A stretch of DNA of 64,000 nt from Sphingobium sp. SYK-6 (GTDB taxonomy: Bacteria; Pseudomonadota; Alphaproteobacteria; Sphingomonadales; Sphingomonadaceae): assembly GCF_000283515.1 (NCBI RefSeq), contig NC_015976.1, forward strand, positions 1,364,001 to 1,428,000. Direction: 5' to 3'. The stretch's first letter is position 1, and each line of letters starts with the position of its first letter. The translations under genes and the position numbers were made by a program. Below, one piece after another: positions 39,080 to 48,218 of this stretch. The notes beneath the pieces are model-generated. The model ran no database searches. It worked only from the letters and a program-made list of their open reading frames with translations, and was not told where the DNA came from.

Positions 39080-39613
39080 TTGGGGGAAAGAGAGTTGGAA
39101 GCAAGAGATAGACAGCATCTGGTTCAGGCCGCCGGCCTTGAATGCGCGGACGACGCGCAAGCTCGTCCCGCGCGCGCCGCGACGATCGAGGACCAGGGCG
39201 TCGGCGCGATCGACGACATCATCGGCTTCCATATCCGCCTCGCGCACGGCGCGACCTACCGTCACTTCACGGAAACCTTCAGCGAGCTGGGCCTCACCCA
39301 GAAGATGGTGTCGGTCCTCTGGCTGATCGACGATCATCCGCACATCGCCCAGGCCGACATCGGGCGGCGCCTGCAGATGGACCGCGCGACGACCATGGCG
39401 ATCGTGAATCGGCTGGAAGCGCGGGGCCTGCTGGTGCGCGGCGCATCGACGCTCGACCGGCGCCGGCAGACGCTGACGCTGACCGATGACGGGCACGCGG
39501 CGCTCCTCGAGGCGCGCCGCTGCATCGACGCGCACGAATATTGGCTGAAATCCCGCTTCACCAAGCGCGAAGCAACGTTGCTCATTGAGCTGTTGCGCCG
39601 TATCCACGAATAG
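39080..39613 (+). CDS. desR: MarR-family regulator, probable DesR (TTG start)
   Basis: About 177 aa. MarR winged helix: FSELGLTQKMVSVLWLIDDHPHIAQADIGRRLQMDRATTMAIVNRLEARGLLVRGASTLDRRRQTLTLTDDG, with the DxRR wing. In SYK-6 DesR (SLG_12870) represses ligM-metF-ligH and other vanillate/syringate genes, with vanillate and syringate as inducers; the place here, before pcaK, is the same. No ATG is available at the domain edge: TTG at 39080 (with AAGGAGG 12 bases upstream) or TTG at 39095 are the options. An operator-like element lies just before it. Confidence 0.82.
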   Translation: MGERELEARDRQHLVQAAGLECADDAQARPARAATIEDQGVGAIDDIIGFHIRLAHGATYRHFTETFSELGLTQKMVSVLWLIDDHPHIAQADIGRRLQMDRATTMAIVNRLEARGLLVRGASTLDRRRQTLTLTDDGHAALLEARRCIDAHEYWLKSRFTKREATLLIELLRRIHE

Positions 39614-39672
39614 ATTCGGGGCGTTGGTTGCCCGGAAACGAGGCAGCGCACTCGGGGAGGGGATGAAGGGGT

Positions 39673-41019
39673 ATGTCCGCAACGGATCCACGTGAGATCA
39701 TCAACGATTCGCCCATGTCGGTCCGGCAATGGATCGTCGTGGTGCTGATGATCTTGCTCAACGCGCTGGACGGCTTCGACGTCCTGTCGAGCGCGTTCGC
39801 GGCACCCGGCATCTCGCAGGAATGGGGCATTCCCCGCTCTGAACTGGGCGTCGTGCTTTCCGCCGAGCTGGTCGGCATGGGCTTCGGCTCGGTGCTGCTG
39901 GGCGGGCTGGCCGACAAGGCGGGCCGCAAGCTGGCCATGCTGCTTTGCCTCTTCGTCATGGCCATCGGCATGTACATGGCCCATGCGGCGGGCGATGTGT
40001 GGACCCTGACGGTCTGGCGCTTCATCACCGGCCTCGGCATCGGTGGCATGCTGGCCGCGACCAACGCGGTCGTCGCCGAATCGACCAGCAAGGCATCGCG
40101 CAGCGTGGCGATGGCGCTCTACGTCATCGGCTATCCGCTCGGCGGCGTGATCGGCGGCTTCGCGGCGCAGAGCTGGCTGCTGGTCGATTATGACTGGCGC
40201 GCGGTCTTCATGTTCGGCGCGGTGGTCACGGCCGTGATGATCCCGCTCGTCTTCCTGCTGGTGCCCGAGACGCCGGCCTTCTACGCGGCCCGCAGGCCGG
40301 AAGGCGCGGTCGAGAAGATCAATCGCTCGCTGCGCACGCTGCGCCAGCGCACCATCGAGGCATTGCCGCCGCTGAAGCTCGAAGGCCCGCAGCCCAAGGT
40401 GACGGACATCCTGTCCCGTCCCGGCCTGCGCTCGGTGACCTGGCTGCTTGCGTTCGGCTACATGTTCCACACGCTGACTTTCTATTACGTCCTGAAGTTC
40501 GCCGTGCAGATCGTCGCGGACTCCGGCTTCACGCAGGCGCAGGCCGCCAGCACGCTCACCTGGGCGAATGTCGGCGGTGCCATCGGGGGCGCGCTGTTCG
40601 GCTTCCTGCTCAAGAAGTGGGACATCAAGGGCCCGACCATCGCGATGCTGCTGCTGGGCGTCTGCGCGGTCGCCTGGTTCGGCAGCGGGCATGGCGATCT
40701 TGCCGCGTGGCGCTTTGCCGGCTTCCTGTCGATGTTCTTCCTCAATGCCGCGATCGTGGGTTATTACGCCGCCTTCGCGCGCGGCTTCCCCGCTTATGCG
40801 CGCGCGACGGGCACCGGCTTCGTGCTGGGCATCGGCCGGGCGGGCGCGGCGGGATCGCCGATTATCGCCGGCTTCCTGTTCGATGCGCTGGGCAAGGAGC
40901 AATTGCTGACAGTGTCGGTCATCATGAGCCTGGGTTCGGTCATGGCCGTGTTCATGCTGCTGTTCCTGCCGATGCGGGATGGCGACGCGGCGGCGGCTGT
41001 TACGGCTGCCGGCAAGTAA
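39673..41019 (+). CDS. pcaK: Aromatic acid:H+ symporter, PcaK-like (protocatechuate uptake)
   Basis: 448 aa, MFS of the AAHS family: LLNALDGFDVLSSAFAAPGI (DGFD motif), GFGSVLLGGLADKAGRK between helices 2 and 3, and 12 predicted membrane segments. In SYK-6 the PCA transporter PcaK is encoded by the gene next to desR, matching here. It starts 60 bp after the regulator and is convergent with fdhD. It would supply PCA directly to the ligAB-ligC-ligI-ligJ-ligU-ligK pathway. Confidence 0.86.
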   Translation: MSATDPREIINDSPMSVRQWIVVVLMILLNALDGFDVLSSAFAAPGISQEWGIPRSELGVVLSAELVGMGFGSVLLGGLADKAGRKLAMLLCLFVMAIGMYMAHAAGDVWTLTVWRFITGLGIGGMLAATNAVVAESTSKASRSVAMALYVIGYPLGGVIGGFAAQSWLLVDYDWRAVFMFGAVVTAVMIPLVFLLVPETPAFYAARRPEGAVEKINRSLRTLRQRTIEALPPLKLEGPQPKVTDILSRPGLRSVTWLLAFGYMFHTLTFYYVLKFAVQIVADSGFTQAQAASTLTWANVGGAIGGALFGFLLKKWDIKGPTIAMLLLGVCAVAWFGSGHGDLAAWRFAGFLSMFFLNAAIVGYYAAFARGFPAYARATGTGFVLGIGRAGAAGSPIIAGFLFDALGKEQLLTVSVIMSLGSVMAVFMLLFLPMRDGDAAAAVTAAGK

Positions 41020-41101
41020 CACGCCTGTCCGGCGCTGCCGGTCGTCGGAGGTTCTTCGGGCGGCTGCAGTGCCGGGGGCGTCGTCCCGGATGGAATGGCG
41101 A

Positions 41102-41899
41102 TCAGTGCCCTGCGGTGACGCGCAGCACTTCGTCCGGCCGGGCCAGCGCATAGAGGCTGAGGCCCGCCGCCTGCGCCCGCGCCGCCGCCATGCTGGTCGG
41201 CACGGAAATGGTGACGAGCATGGTCGCGCCGGCGCGCACGCTTTTCTCGACGATCTCGTAACTGCACCGCGCGGTGGAGAGGATGAAGCCCTCCGCCATC
41301 GGCTGGCCTGCGCGCGCCATGGCGCCGACCAGCTTGTCCAGCGCATTGTGCCGCCCGACATCCTCGCGCACCGCCACGATCGCGCCGTCCGGCGCCACGA
41401 AGGCAGCGGCATGCATGCCGCCCGTCGCGCGGTTGCCGGGCTGATGGTCGCGAAGCGCCTCCAGCGCGCGGAAGATGGCGGCCGGGGCGATCGGCGCGTG
41501 CGGCGGCACGGGGGGCAGGGGCTTGGCGATCGCTTCCAGATTGTCGATGCCGCACAGGCCGCAGCTTGATTCGGCGACGCGCGAGCGCACGCGGGCCTGC
41601 AGCGTCTCCAGAGCCAGCGAAGTGATGGTGGCGCGCGCGATCCAGCCCTTGTCCGTCTCGGCAAGGTCGATGCCGGTGACGTCTGTGGCGGTGGGCGCCA
41701 GCCCTTCGGTCAGTGCGAAGCCGGTGACGAAATCCTCCAGATCGCTGGGACTCGCCATCATCACGGCATAGGAAAGGCCGTTATATTCGAGCGCGACCGG
41801 AATCTCCGGCGCGAACGGCCGTTTGACGTGGCGGCTGGACCCGTCCGGCCGAAGGGCGACGAGGTCAGCCGGCGTCGTTATAGCCAGGATCGTTCTCAT
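41102..41899 (-). CDS. fdhD: Formate dehydrogenase accessory sulfurtransferase, FdhD
   Basis: 265 aa. FdhD carries sulfur from a cysteine desulfurase to the molybdenum cofactor of formate dehydrogenase. The active-site loop is SSCGLCGIDN (CxxC), and VREDVGRHNALDKLVGA and STARCSYEIVEKSVRAGATMLV are family signatures. It overlaps the end of fdsD by 35 bases, so the start may lie slightly downstream. Last gene of the leftward fds operon; convergent with pcaK. Confidence 0.93.
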   Translation of the reverse strand: MRTILAITTPADLVALRPDGSSRHVKRPFAPEIPVALEYNGLSYAVMMASPSDLEDFVTGFALTEGLAPTATDVTGIDLAETDKGWIARATITSLALETLQARVRSRVAESSCGLCGIDNLEAIAKPLPPVPPHAPIAPAAIFRALEALRDHQPGNRATGGMHAAAFVAPDGAIVAVREDVGRHNALDKLVGAMARAGQPMAEGFILSTARCSYEIVEKSVRAGATMLVTISVPTSMAAARAQAAGLSLYALARPDEVLRVTAGH

Positions 41900-42140
41900 C
41901 CGCGCTCGCGAATTCGGTGGCCCGCGTCATGTGCGGCACCGGCCCGTCCACCATGGCGATGGCGCGCGCGGCGAGCGGCGACAGGTCGGCCGGGTCGACA
42001 GCCTTGATGCCCGCGAGCATCCGCGGGTCCCAATACATCTTGATATGATCGGCAGTGGCCATGGCCGCCTGATCGTGGCCCAACGCTTCAAAGTTCCGCG
42101 CGATCTGGTTCGCCATGTAGATGAGGCGGCTGGGTTCCAT
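41865..42140 (-). CDS. fdsD: NAD-dependent formate dehydrogenase delta subunit, FdsD
   Basis: 91 aa: RLIYMANQIARNFEALGHDQAAMATADHIKMYWDPRM, the FdsD pattern. It is a small subunit needed for stable, active FdsABG. Six bases separate it from fdsA, and fdhD begins inside its 3' end, so it is tightly coupled in the operon. No catalytic residues are expected. Confidence 0.92.
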   Translation of the reverse strand: MEPSRLIYMANQIARNFEALGHDQAAMATADHIKMYWDPRMLAGIKAVDPADLSPLAARAIAMVDGPVPHMTRATEFASADENDPGYNDAG

Positions 42141-42146
42141 CTCGCC

Positions 42147-45002
42147 TTACTCCGCTGCTTCAGCCGTGAGGCTGGCCACGATCCGCCGTGAGCGCTCGGA
42201 CCAGCTGTTGTAATCCTCCTGCCAGTCGGTCGGGCCATTGGACGGCGTGATCTGCACGGCCGTCACCTTGTATTCGGGGCAGTTGGTGGCCCAGTCCGAA
42301 TATTCGGTGGTGACGACATTGGCTTGCGTCGCGGGGTGGTGGAAGGTGGTGTAAACCACGCCTGGCGCAACGCGCTCCGTGATCGTCGCCCGCAGCGTCG
42401 TCTCGCCGGTGCGGCTGGAGAGCTTCACCCAGTCGCCATCCTTGAGGCCGCGATTCTCGGCATCGGTCGGGTGGATTTCCAGCAGATCCTCGGGGTGCCA
42501 GGCCGTGTTGCCGGTGCGCCGGGTCTGCGCGCCGACATTATACTGGCTGAGGATGCGCCCGGTGGTGAGCAGCAGCGGGAAGCGCGGGCCGGTCTTCTCG
42601 TCGGTCGGCACATAATCGGTGACGACGAACTTGCCCTTGCCGCGCACGAAGCCATCGACGTGCATGATCGGCGAGCCTTCATGCGTGTCGTCCTTGACCG
42701 GCCATTGCAGCGATCCCTCGCGCTCCAGACGCGCCCAGGAAACACCCGCGAAGGACGGGGTAAGACGCGCGATCTCGGCGAGGATCTCGCTAGGATGGGT
42801 GTAGGTCCAGCCCAGATCGAGCGCATTGGCGAGCAACTGCGTGACTTCCCAGTCGGCATAGCCGTTGGCGGGTTCCATCACCTTGCGGACCGGCTGAATG
42901 CGCCGCTCGGCATTGGTGAAGGTGCCGTCCTTCTCGAGGAAGGTGGAGCCGGGCAGGAAGATGTGCGCGTAGTTCGCCGTTTCGTTCAGGAAGAGGTCCT
43001 GAACGATGACGCATTCCATGGCCTTGAGGCCAGCCGCGACGTGCACGGTGTTGGGGTCGGACTGGAGAATATCCTCGCCCTGAATGTAAATCGCGCGGAA
43101 CGAGCCATCGAGTGCGGCATCCAGCATGTTGGGGATGCGCAGGCCCGGCTCGGAATCGAGCGTGACGCCCCAATCCGCTTCGAAAAGCTTGCGCGTCTCT
43201 TCATCGCTGATGTGGCGATAGCCCGAGAGCTCGTGCGGGAAGCTGCCCATGTCGCAGGCGCCCTGCACATTGTTCTGGCCGCGCAGCGGGTTCACACCCA
43301 CGCCGCGGCGGCCGATATTGCCGGTCACCATGGCGAGGTTGGCAATCGCCATCACGGTCGAGCTGCCCTGGCTGTGCTCCGTGACGCCAAGGCCATAATA
43401 GATGGCGCCATTGCCGCCGGTCGCGAACAGGCGAGCCGCGCCGCGCAGTTCCTCGGCGGGCACGCGGGTGACCGGCTCCAGAACCTCGGGGCTGTTGCGC
43501 TCCTGCGAAACAAAGGCCGCCCAGTCCTGATACTCGTCCCAGTCGCAGCGCTCGCGGATGAACGCTTCGTCGGCCAGGCCTTCGGTCACGATCACATGCG
43601 CCATGGCGGTGAGCACGGCGACGTTGGTGCCGGGCTGCAGCGCGAGATGGTGCTGCGCCTCGATATGTGGCGACTTGACCATGTCGGTGCGGCGGGGATC
43701 GATAACGATCAGCCTGGCGCCCTGACGCAGCCGGCGCTTCATGCGGCTCGCGAACACCGGGTGGCCGTCCGTCGGGTTGGCACCGATGATCAGGATCACG
43801 TCGCTGTCCATCACGCTGTCGAAATCCTGCGTGCCGGCGGACGTGCCGAAGGTGGTCTTCAGGCCATAACCGGTCGGCGAGTGGCAGACGCGCGCGCAGG
43901 TATCCACATTGTTCGCGCCGAAGCCGGCACGGATCAGCTTCTGGACGAGGAACGTCTCCTCATTGGTGCAGCGCGAGGAAGTGATGCCGCCCAGCGCGCG
44001 GGCGCCATGCTCGGCCTTGATGCGCTTGAGCTCGGACGCGGCATAGCTGATCGCTTCTTCCCAGCTCACCACTTGCCAGGGATCGTCCACGGACTTGCGG
44101 ATCATCGGCTCGGTGATGCGGTCCTGATGGTTGGCATAGCCCCAGGCGAAGCGGCCCTTGACGCAGCTGTGGCCGCGATTGGCCTTGCCGTCCTTCCAGG
44201 GAACCATGCGCACGAGCTGTTCGCCGCGCATCTCGGCGCGGAACGTGCAGCCCACGCCGCAATAAGCGCAGGTGGTGACGACGGCGCGCTCGGGCTTGCC
44301 GATCTCGCGCATCGTCTTTTCCTGCAGCGTGCCGGTGGGGCAGGCCTGCACGCAGGCGCCGCAGGAGACGCACTCGGAGGAGAGGAAATCGTCGCTGGCA
44401 ACGCCGGCGGACACCATGGAGCCGAAGCCCCGGCCCTCGATGGTCAGGGCGAACGTGCCCTGCACCTCGTCACAGGCGCGCACGCAGCGCGAGCAGACGA
44501 TGCACTTGGACGGATCGAAATCGAAATAGGGATTGGACTCGTCGGTCGCGAGACCGAGATGGCTGTCGCCCTCATAGCCGTACCGCACGTCGCGCAGGCC
44601 CACGGCGGCGGCATTGTCCTGCAGCTCGCAATCGCCATTGTCCGAGCAGGTGAGGCAATCGAGCGGGTGATCGGAGATGTAGAGCTCCATCACGCCCTTG
44701 CGCAGCTTCTGCAGGCGTGGAGTCTGCGTGTGGACGTTCATCCCTTCCATGGCGGGCGTGGTGCAGCTTGCCGGGGTGCCGCGCATGCCGTCCACTTCCA
44801 CCAGGCACAGGCGGCAGGAGCCGAAGCTCTTCACATTGTCCGTGGCGCACAGCTTGGGGATGGAGCCGCCGCATTCGGCGGCCGCGCGCATCACGCTCGT
44901 GCCCTCGGGCACGGTGACCGAGCGCCCGTCAATGGTCAGGGTGACCAGCTTCTCCGATGTGGAGGCGGGAGTTCCGAAGTCGGCTTGCGGTTCATAGCCC
45001 AT
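42147..45002 (-). CDS. fdsA: Formate dehydrogenase alpha subunit, molybdenum catalytic chain, FdsA
   Basis: 951 aa. Oxidises formate to CO2 at a bis-MGD molybdenum. N-terminal 2Fe-2S (CGGSIPKLC, CRLCLVEV), the DCLTCSDNGDCELQ block, two 4Fe-4S clusters (CIVCSRCVRAC; CVSCGACVQAC), a further cluster CAYCGVGC, then the molybdopterin domain. The Mo ligand is Cys373 followed by His374 (DTCARVCHSP), so it is a cysteine rather than selenocysteine enzyme. Most likely start is ATG 45002 (GAGAGAG nine bases upstream), not the TTG three codons earlier. It removes the formate made by LigH, yielding NADH through FdsB. Confidence 0.97.
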   Translation of the reverse strand: MGYEPQADFGTPASTSEKLVTLTIDGRSVTVPEGTSVMRAAAECGGSIPKLCATDNVKSFGSCRLCLVEVDGMRGTPASCTTPAMEGMNVHTQTPRLQKLRKGVMELYISDHPLDCLTCSDNGDCELQDNAAAVGLRDVRYGYEGDSHLGLATDESNPYFDFDPSKCIVCSRCVRACDEVQGTFALTIEGRGFGSMVSAGVASDDFLSSECVSCGACVQACPTGTLQEKTMREIGKPERAVVTTCAYCGVGCTFRAEMRGEQLVRMVPWKDGKANRGHSCVKGRFAWGYANHQDRITEPMIRKSVDDPWQVVSWEEAISYAASELKRIKAEHGARALGGITSSRCTNEETFLVQKLIRAGFGANNVDTCARVCHSPTGYGLKTTFGTSAGTQDFDSVMDSDVILIIGANPTDGHPVFASRMKRRLRQGARLIVIDPRRTDMVKSPHIEAQHHLALQPGTNVAVLTAMAHVIVTEGLADEAFIRERCDWDEYQDWAAFVSQERNSPEVLEPVTRVPAEELRGAARLFATGGNGAIYYGLGVTEHSQGSSTVMAIANLAMVTGNIGRRGVGVNPLRGQNNVQGACDMGSFPHELSGYRHISDEETRKLFEADWGVTLDSEPGLRIPNMLDAALDGSFRAIYIQGEDILQSDPNTVHVAAGLKAMECVIVQDLFLNETANYAHIFLPGSTFLEKDGTFTNAERRIQPVRKVMEPANGYADWEVTQLLANALDLGWTYTHPSEILAEIARLTPSFAGVSWARLEREGSLQWPVKDDTHEGSPIMHVDGFVRGKGKFVVTDYVPTDEKTGPRFPLLLTTGRILSQYNVGAQTRRTGNTAWHPEDLLEIHPTDAENRGLKDGDWVKLSSRTGETTLRATITERVAPGVVYTTFHHPATQANVVTTEYSDWATNCPEYKVTAVQITPSNGPTDWQEDYNSWSERSRRIVASLTAEAAE

Positions 45003-45558
45003 GGCGTTCAACTCTCTCGAGGTCAGCAGCGGTGTTTATGTTAACAGGTTCGCGCGCCAGTTGCACGGCACGCGCTCCAATGCGGGATGCGAAGGCCTTC
45101 ATGGAATGGGTTCCGTTCCCGTCCAGTATCGCGAGCGCGTCGGCGGCCGCCGCGGCTGGCCAGAGGCCGATGACCGGCAGGCTCTCCACATAAGCTGGGT
45201 AAGGGAACAGGCGCTTCAAGAGGTCTTGCGGCAAGTCGATGGCATCGCACGGCACGCTCAGCACGGCCGGCAAGCCACGCGCCTGCGCTTCGAGCAGCGC
45301 GGCGGCCAGGCCACCGAGCGGGCCCATGCCGGCGGCGGGCTGGTCCGGAACGGCGGACGCCCCGTCATGCGTGCGGCCGCAGACGATGACCTGTCCGCAA
45401 TGAGCGGCCAGATTGTCCAGGGCATGATCGATGAGCGGGCGGCCCTGAAAGCGGGCGAGCGCCTTGTCGCTGCCGAAGCGCGTCGACCTGCCGCCAGCGA
45501 TCACGGCGCCGAGCACGGCGCTGCGATCGATACCGAGCAGGCCGGCGCAGCAGCTCAT
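44992..45558 (-). CDS. mobA: Molybdenum cofactor guanylyltransferase, MobA
   Basis: 188 aa. Adds GMP to molybdopterin to make the guanine dinucleotide cofactor needed by FdsA. N-terminal GAVIAGGRSTRFGSDKALARFQG is the nucleotidyltransferase signature; VPCDAIDLP and NINTAADLERVE follow. It begins four bases inside fdsB and ends ten bases inside fdsA, so ribosomes probably pass straight from fdsB to mobA to fdsA. In the usual fds operons fdsA follows fdsB directly; the insertion gives cofactor synthesis in step with the apoenzyme. Confidence 0.92.
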   Translation of the reverse strand: MSCCAGLLGIDRSAVLGAVIAGGRSTRFGSDKALARFQGRPLIDHALDNLAAHCGQVIVCGRTHDGASAVPDQPAAGMGPLGGLAAALLEAQARGLPAVLSVPCDAIDLPQDLLKRLFPYPAYVESLPVIGLWPAAAAADALAILDGNGTHSMKAFASRIGARAVQLAREPVNINTAADLERVERHGL

Positions 45559-47096
45559 TCGGCCGCTTCCGCCATGCGGGTCACGCCGAAATCCTCCGGC
45601 CAGTGACGCAGTGCGCTCAGCACCGGATAAGGCGTGAAGCCGCCGAGCGCGCAGAGCGAGCCGAACTTCATCGTCTCGCACAGATCCTCGAGCAGCGTGA
45701 TCTCGTCTTCCAGCGCGCGGGCGCCGCGCGGCGCATTGTGCATCTGGGGGAGAGCCTCCACCGTATCGCGTCCGCGCGGCGCACGGGCGAGGATGCGGTC
45801 GATCAGTTCCTTGCCGCGCGTCGAGCCGATGCGGCAGGGCGTGCACTTGCCGCAGCTTTCCACCGCGCAGAATGCCATGGCGAAGCGGGCCATTCCGGCC
45901 AGATCGGCGGTATCGTCGAACACGCAGATGCCGCCATGGCCGATCAGCGCGTCGACAGCGGCATAAGCTTCATAATCGAAGGGAATGTCGAACTGGTCGG
46001 GGTGGATATAGGCGCCGAGCGGGCCGCCGACCTGCACCGCCTTCACCGGGCGTCCGCTGGCCGTGCCGCCGCCGATCTCGTTGACGAGCGTGCCGAGCGA
46101 GATGCCGAAGGCCGTCTCGAACAGGCCGCCATGCTTCACATTGCCCGCGAGCTGGATCGGCATGGTCCCGCGCGAGCGGCCGAGCCCGTAATCGGCATAG
46201 AATGTCGCGCCATCCGCCAGGATGTGCGTCACCGCGCAGAGCGACAGGAGATTGTTGACCACGGTGGGCTTGCCGAACAGGCCCTCCAGCGCGGGCAGCG
46301 GCGGCTTGGCGCGCACTTCGCCGCGCTTGCCTTCCAGGCTGTTGAGCAGCGAGGTTTCCTCGCCGCAGACATAGGCGCCGGCGCCCTCGCGCACTTCCAG
46401 ATGGAACGGCGCGATGATGTGGGCGCTCTTGTGGATCGCCTGCTCAAGCTTGGCGATGGCGTGCGGATATTCGGAGCGGACGTAGATATAGCCCTTGCTC
46501 GCGCCCACCGCGAAGCCGGCGATCGCCATGCCCTCGATGAGCTGGTAGGGGTCGCCCTCCATGATCATGCGATCGGCGAATGTCGCGCTGTCGCCTTCGT
46601 CGGCATTGCAGACGATATATTTCTGATCCGCCCTGGCAGCGGCGACGGTGCGCCACTTGATGCCGGTGGGGAAGCCCGCGCCGCCGCGACCGCGCAGGCC
46701 GGACGCCACCACTTCCTCGATCGTCGCTTCCGGGCCCAGCTCGCGTGCGCGGCCCAGCCCCTTCCAGCCATCGGTCGCCTCATAGTCATCGAGGCTGAGC
46801 GGGCGCGTCTTGCCGGCGCGTGCGAAGGTCAGGCGCTGCTGCGCGACAATGAAGGGATGCGCCGCGACCGGCCCGACGCAGAGCGCGTCCGCGCCGCCAT
46901 CAAGGATGGCCTGCACGTCGGCCGGCGTCACGGGGCCGAAGCCGACGCCATTCACTTCCACCAGCGGTTCCAGCCAGTGCATGCCCCAGCTCGACACGCG
47001 CTCCACGGCGGCGCCGGCTTTCTCGAACGCAGCGGCGACGTCGTCCGCGCCGCAGGCAATCGCCAGCGCGTCATCGGAAATGCGCACCGTCGTCAT
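45555..47096 (-). CDS. fdsB: Formate dehydrogenase beta subunit, NADH/FMN chain, FdsB
   Basis: 513 aa, NuoF-like. N-terminal thioredoxin-like region, then FMN/NAD site GLRGRGGAGFPTGIKW, the CNADEGDSATFADRMIMEGDPYQLIEG block, GAYVCGEETSLLNSLEGKRGE, and the 4Fe-4S motif ESCGKCTPCRIGSTRG. It passes electrons from FdsA clusters to NAD+. The ATG at 47096 overlaps the fdsG stop, and its own stop overlaps mobA. Same leftward operon as fdsG and fdsA. Confidence 0.95.
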   Translation of the reverse strand: MTTVRISDDALAIACGADDVAAAFEKAGAAVERVSSWGMHWLEPLVEVNGVGFGPVTPADVQAILDGGADALCVGPVAAHPFIVAQQRLTFARAGKTRPLSLDDYEATDGWKGLGRARELGPEATIEEVVASGLRGRGGAGFPTGIKWRTVAAARADQKYIVCNADEGDSATFADRMIMEGDPYQLIEGMAIAGFAVGASKGYIYVRSEYPHAIAKLEQAIHKSAHIIAPFHLEVREGAGAYVCGEETSLLNSLEGKRGEVRAKPPLPALEGLFGKPTVVNNLLSLCAVTHILADGATFYADYGLGRSRGTMPIQLAGNVKHGGLFETAFGISLGTLVNEIGGGTASGRPVKAVQVGGPLGAYIHPDQFDIPFDYEAYAAVDALIGHGGICVFDDTADLAGMARFAMAFCAVESCGKCTPCRIGSTRGKELIDRILARAPRGRDTVEALPQMHNAPRGARALEDEITLLEDLCETMKFGSLCALGGFTPYPVLSALRHWPEDFGVTRMAEAAE

Positions 47097-47530
47097 CACG
47101 CCATCTCCCCGATCAGGGCCGTCAGCTTCGCGCTGTCCAGCCGGGCATGGACGGTCTTGCCGACCATCGCATTGGGGCCGACAGTGCACAGGCCGAGGCA
47201 GTAAACGGTCTCAACCGCCACGCGATCGCCCGCTGCAGCCTCCGCCGCGCCTACGAGCGTCTCGACGCCGCGCGACTTGCAGGCTTCCGCCCGGCAGAGC
47301 TTGAGTACCGGCTTGCCTGCCGGCTCGCTGCGGAAATCATGATAGAAGCTCACCACGCCATGCACTTCGGCGCGGCTGAGATTCAGCGCGCCGGCGATCC
47401 GCCGCTTGGCTTCCTCGCTGACATGACCGAACTCGGCCTGGATGTCGTGCAGGATGGGAAGGAGAGGGCCTTCGCGGCTGCTATGGCTCGCAATGATCTC
47501 GTCCAGCCGGTCGGCCTTGCCGTCATTCAC
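47096..47530 (-). CDS. fdsG: Formate dehydrogenase gamma subunit, 2Fe-2S chain, FdsG
   Basis: 144 aa, NuoE-like. Four Fe-S cysteines: CRAEACKSRG (two) and YCLGLCTVGPN (two). LLPILHDIQAEFGHVSEEA is the family N-terminus. First gene of fdsG-fdsB-mobA-fdsA-fdsD-fdhD. An AT-rich region with a possible DesR-related element lies 25-45 bases upstream of its ATG. Confidence 0.95.
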   Translation of the reverse strand: MNDGKADRLDEIIASHSSREGPLLPILHDIQAEFGHVSEEAKRRIAGALNLSRAEVHGVVSFYHDFRSEPAGKPVLKLCRAEACKSRGVETLVGAAEAAAGDRVAVETVYCLGLCTVGPNAMVGKTVHARLDSAKLTALIGEMA

Positions 47531-47554
47531 GCGCGCATCTCCCAGACTTTCTCT

Positions 47555-47575
47555 CGTAAAATTCGTTTGTCTTAC
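47555..47575. promoter_or_regulatory. Possible DesR-related element upstream of fdsG
   Basis: ATTCGTTTGT at 47561-47570 repeats the TTCGTTTGT core of the ligM operator region (21349-21357) exactly, within an AT-rich stretch between fdsG and the Hpt gene. Over 21 bp the match to ligM is 14 positions. Formate is a product of the DesR-controlled C1 route, so shared control would make sense, but the match is weaker than the ligM/lsd pair. Confidence 0.35.
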
Positions 47576-47672
47576 TGCCTATTTTTTGCGCCGCTGGCAA
47601 GGGCAAAGCGCAGCATCGCGCCGGGATGTTGCTGCGCGAAACGCTGCGGAATCGGGGCGGCGGAAGGCGTGC

Positions 47673-48137
47673 TCAGCCGGTGCGGCGGCCGAAGGTGCGC
47701 GGGGCGGTGCCGAAGGTTACGGGCCGCGTTCCGGCCGCGCCGGGCATAGGGGGGCGCGGGGTGCCCGAGGGCGGGGCTGCGGACTCGAGAAGCGCCAGCG
47801 TCTCGTTGAAGCAGCCGCGCAGCATGGCGACTTCGCCGCCCACTTCGCTCGGCGCGAGGCGCTGCTCGACGCAACGACGGGCCGTCTGCTCGATCGATTC
47901 GGCGATGCCGCCCAGGCGTCGCGCGCCGAACTGGAGCGATTCGCCCTTGAGCGTGTGCGCCGGAATGACCATCGCGGCGGCGTTACCCTGCGTGAAAGCC
48001 TCCTCGATGGCGCGGATGGACCGCGCGCCATCCTCGCGGAAATAGCCCAGGATGCGCGCCATGCCCGCACCCATGACGGCACGCGCCTGCGCCAGCTCGG
48101 ACTGGTCTACCAGTGGTGTCTCATAATGAAAGGACAT
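47673..48137 (-). CDS. Hpt-domain phosphotransfer protein
   Basis: 154 aa from ATG 48137. The Hpt motif is VIPAHTLKGESLQFGARRL, with the phosphorylatable His inside AHTLKGES. Helices before and after complete the four-helix bundle; the C-terminal 35 residues are low-complexity (proline and glycine rich). No kinase or receiver gene is next to it, so the relay partner is encoded elsewhere. A cell-cycle or ChpT-like role is possible but not shown. Confidence 0.85.
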   Translation of the reverse strand: MSFHYETPLVDQSELAQARAVMGAGMARILGYFREDGARSIRAIEEAFTQGNAAAMVIPAHTLKGESLQFGARRLGGIAESIEQTARRCVEQRLAPSEVGGEVAMLRGCFNETLALLESAAPPSGTPRPPMPGAAGTRPVTFGTAPRTFGRRTG

Positions 48138-48218
48138 GGCCTGCATCCTATCCCAAGGCATCCCGGAGGGGGCTTCATTATGGCCATGGTGGAGTAAAGG
48201 GCGGCTTAACGCTGCCGG

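Noticed and set aside
42324..45044. 906-aa plus-strand open frame
   Set aside because: Antisense to fdsA, which has complete Fe-S and molybdopterin motifs.
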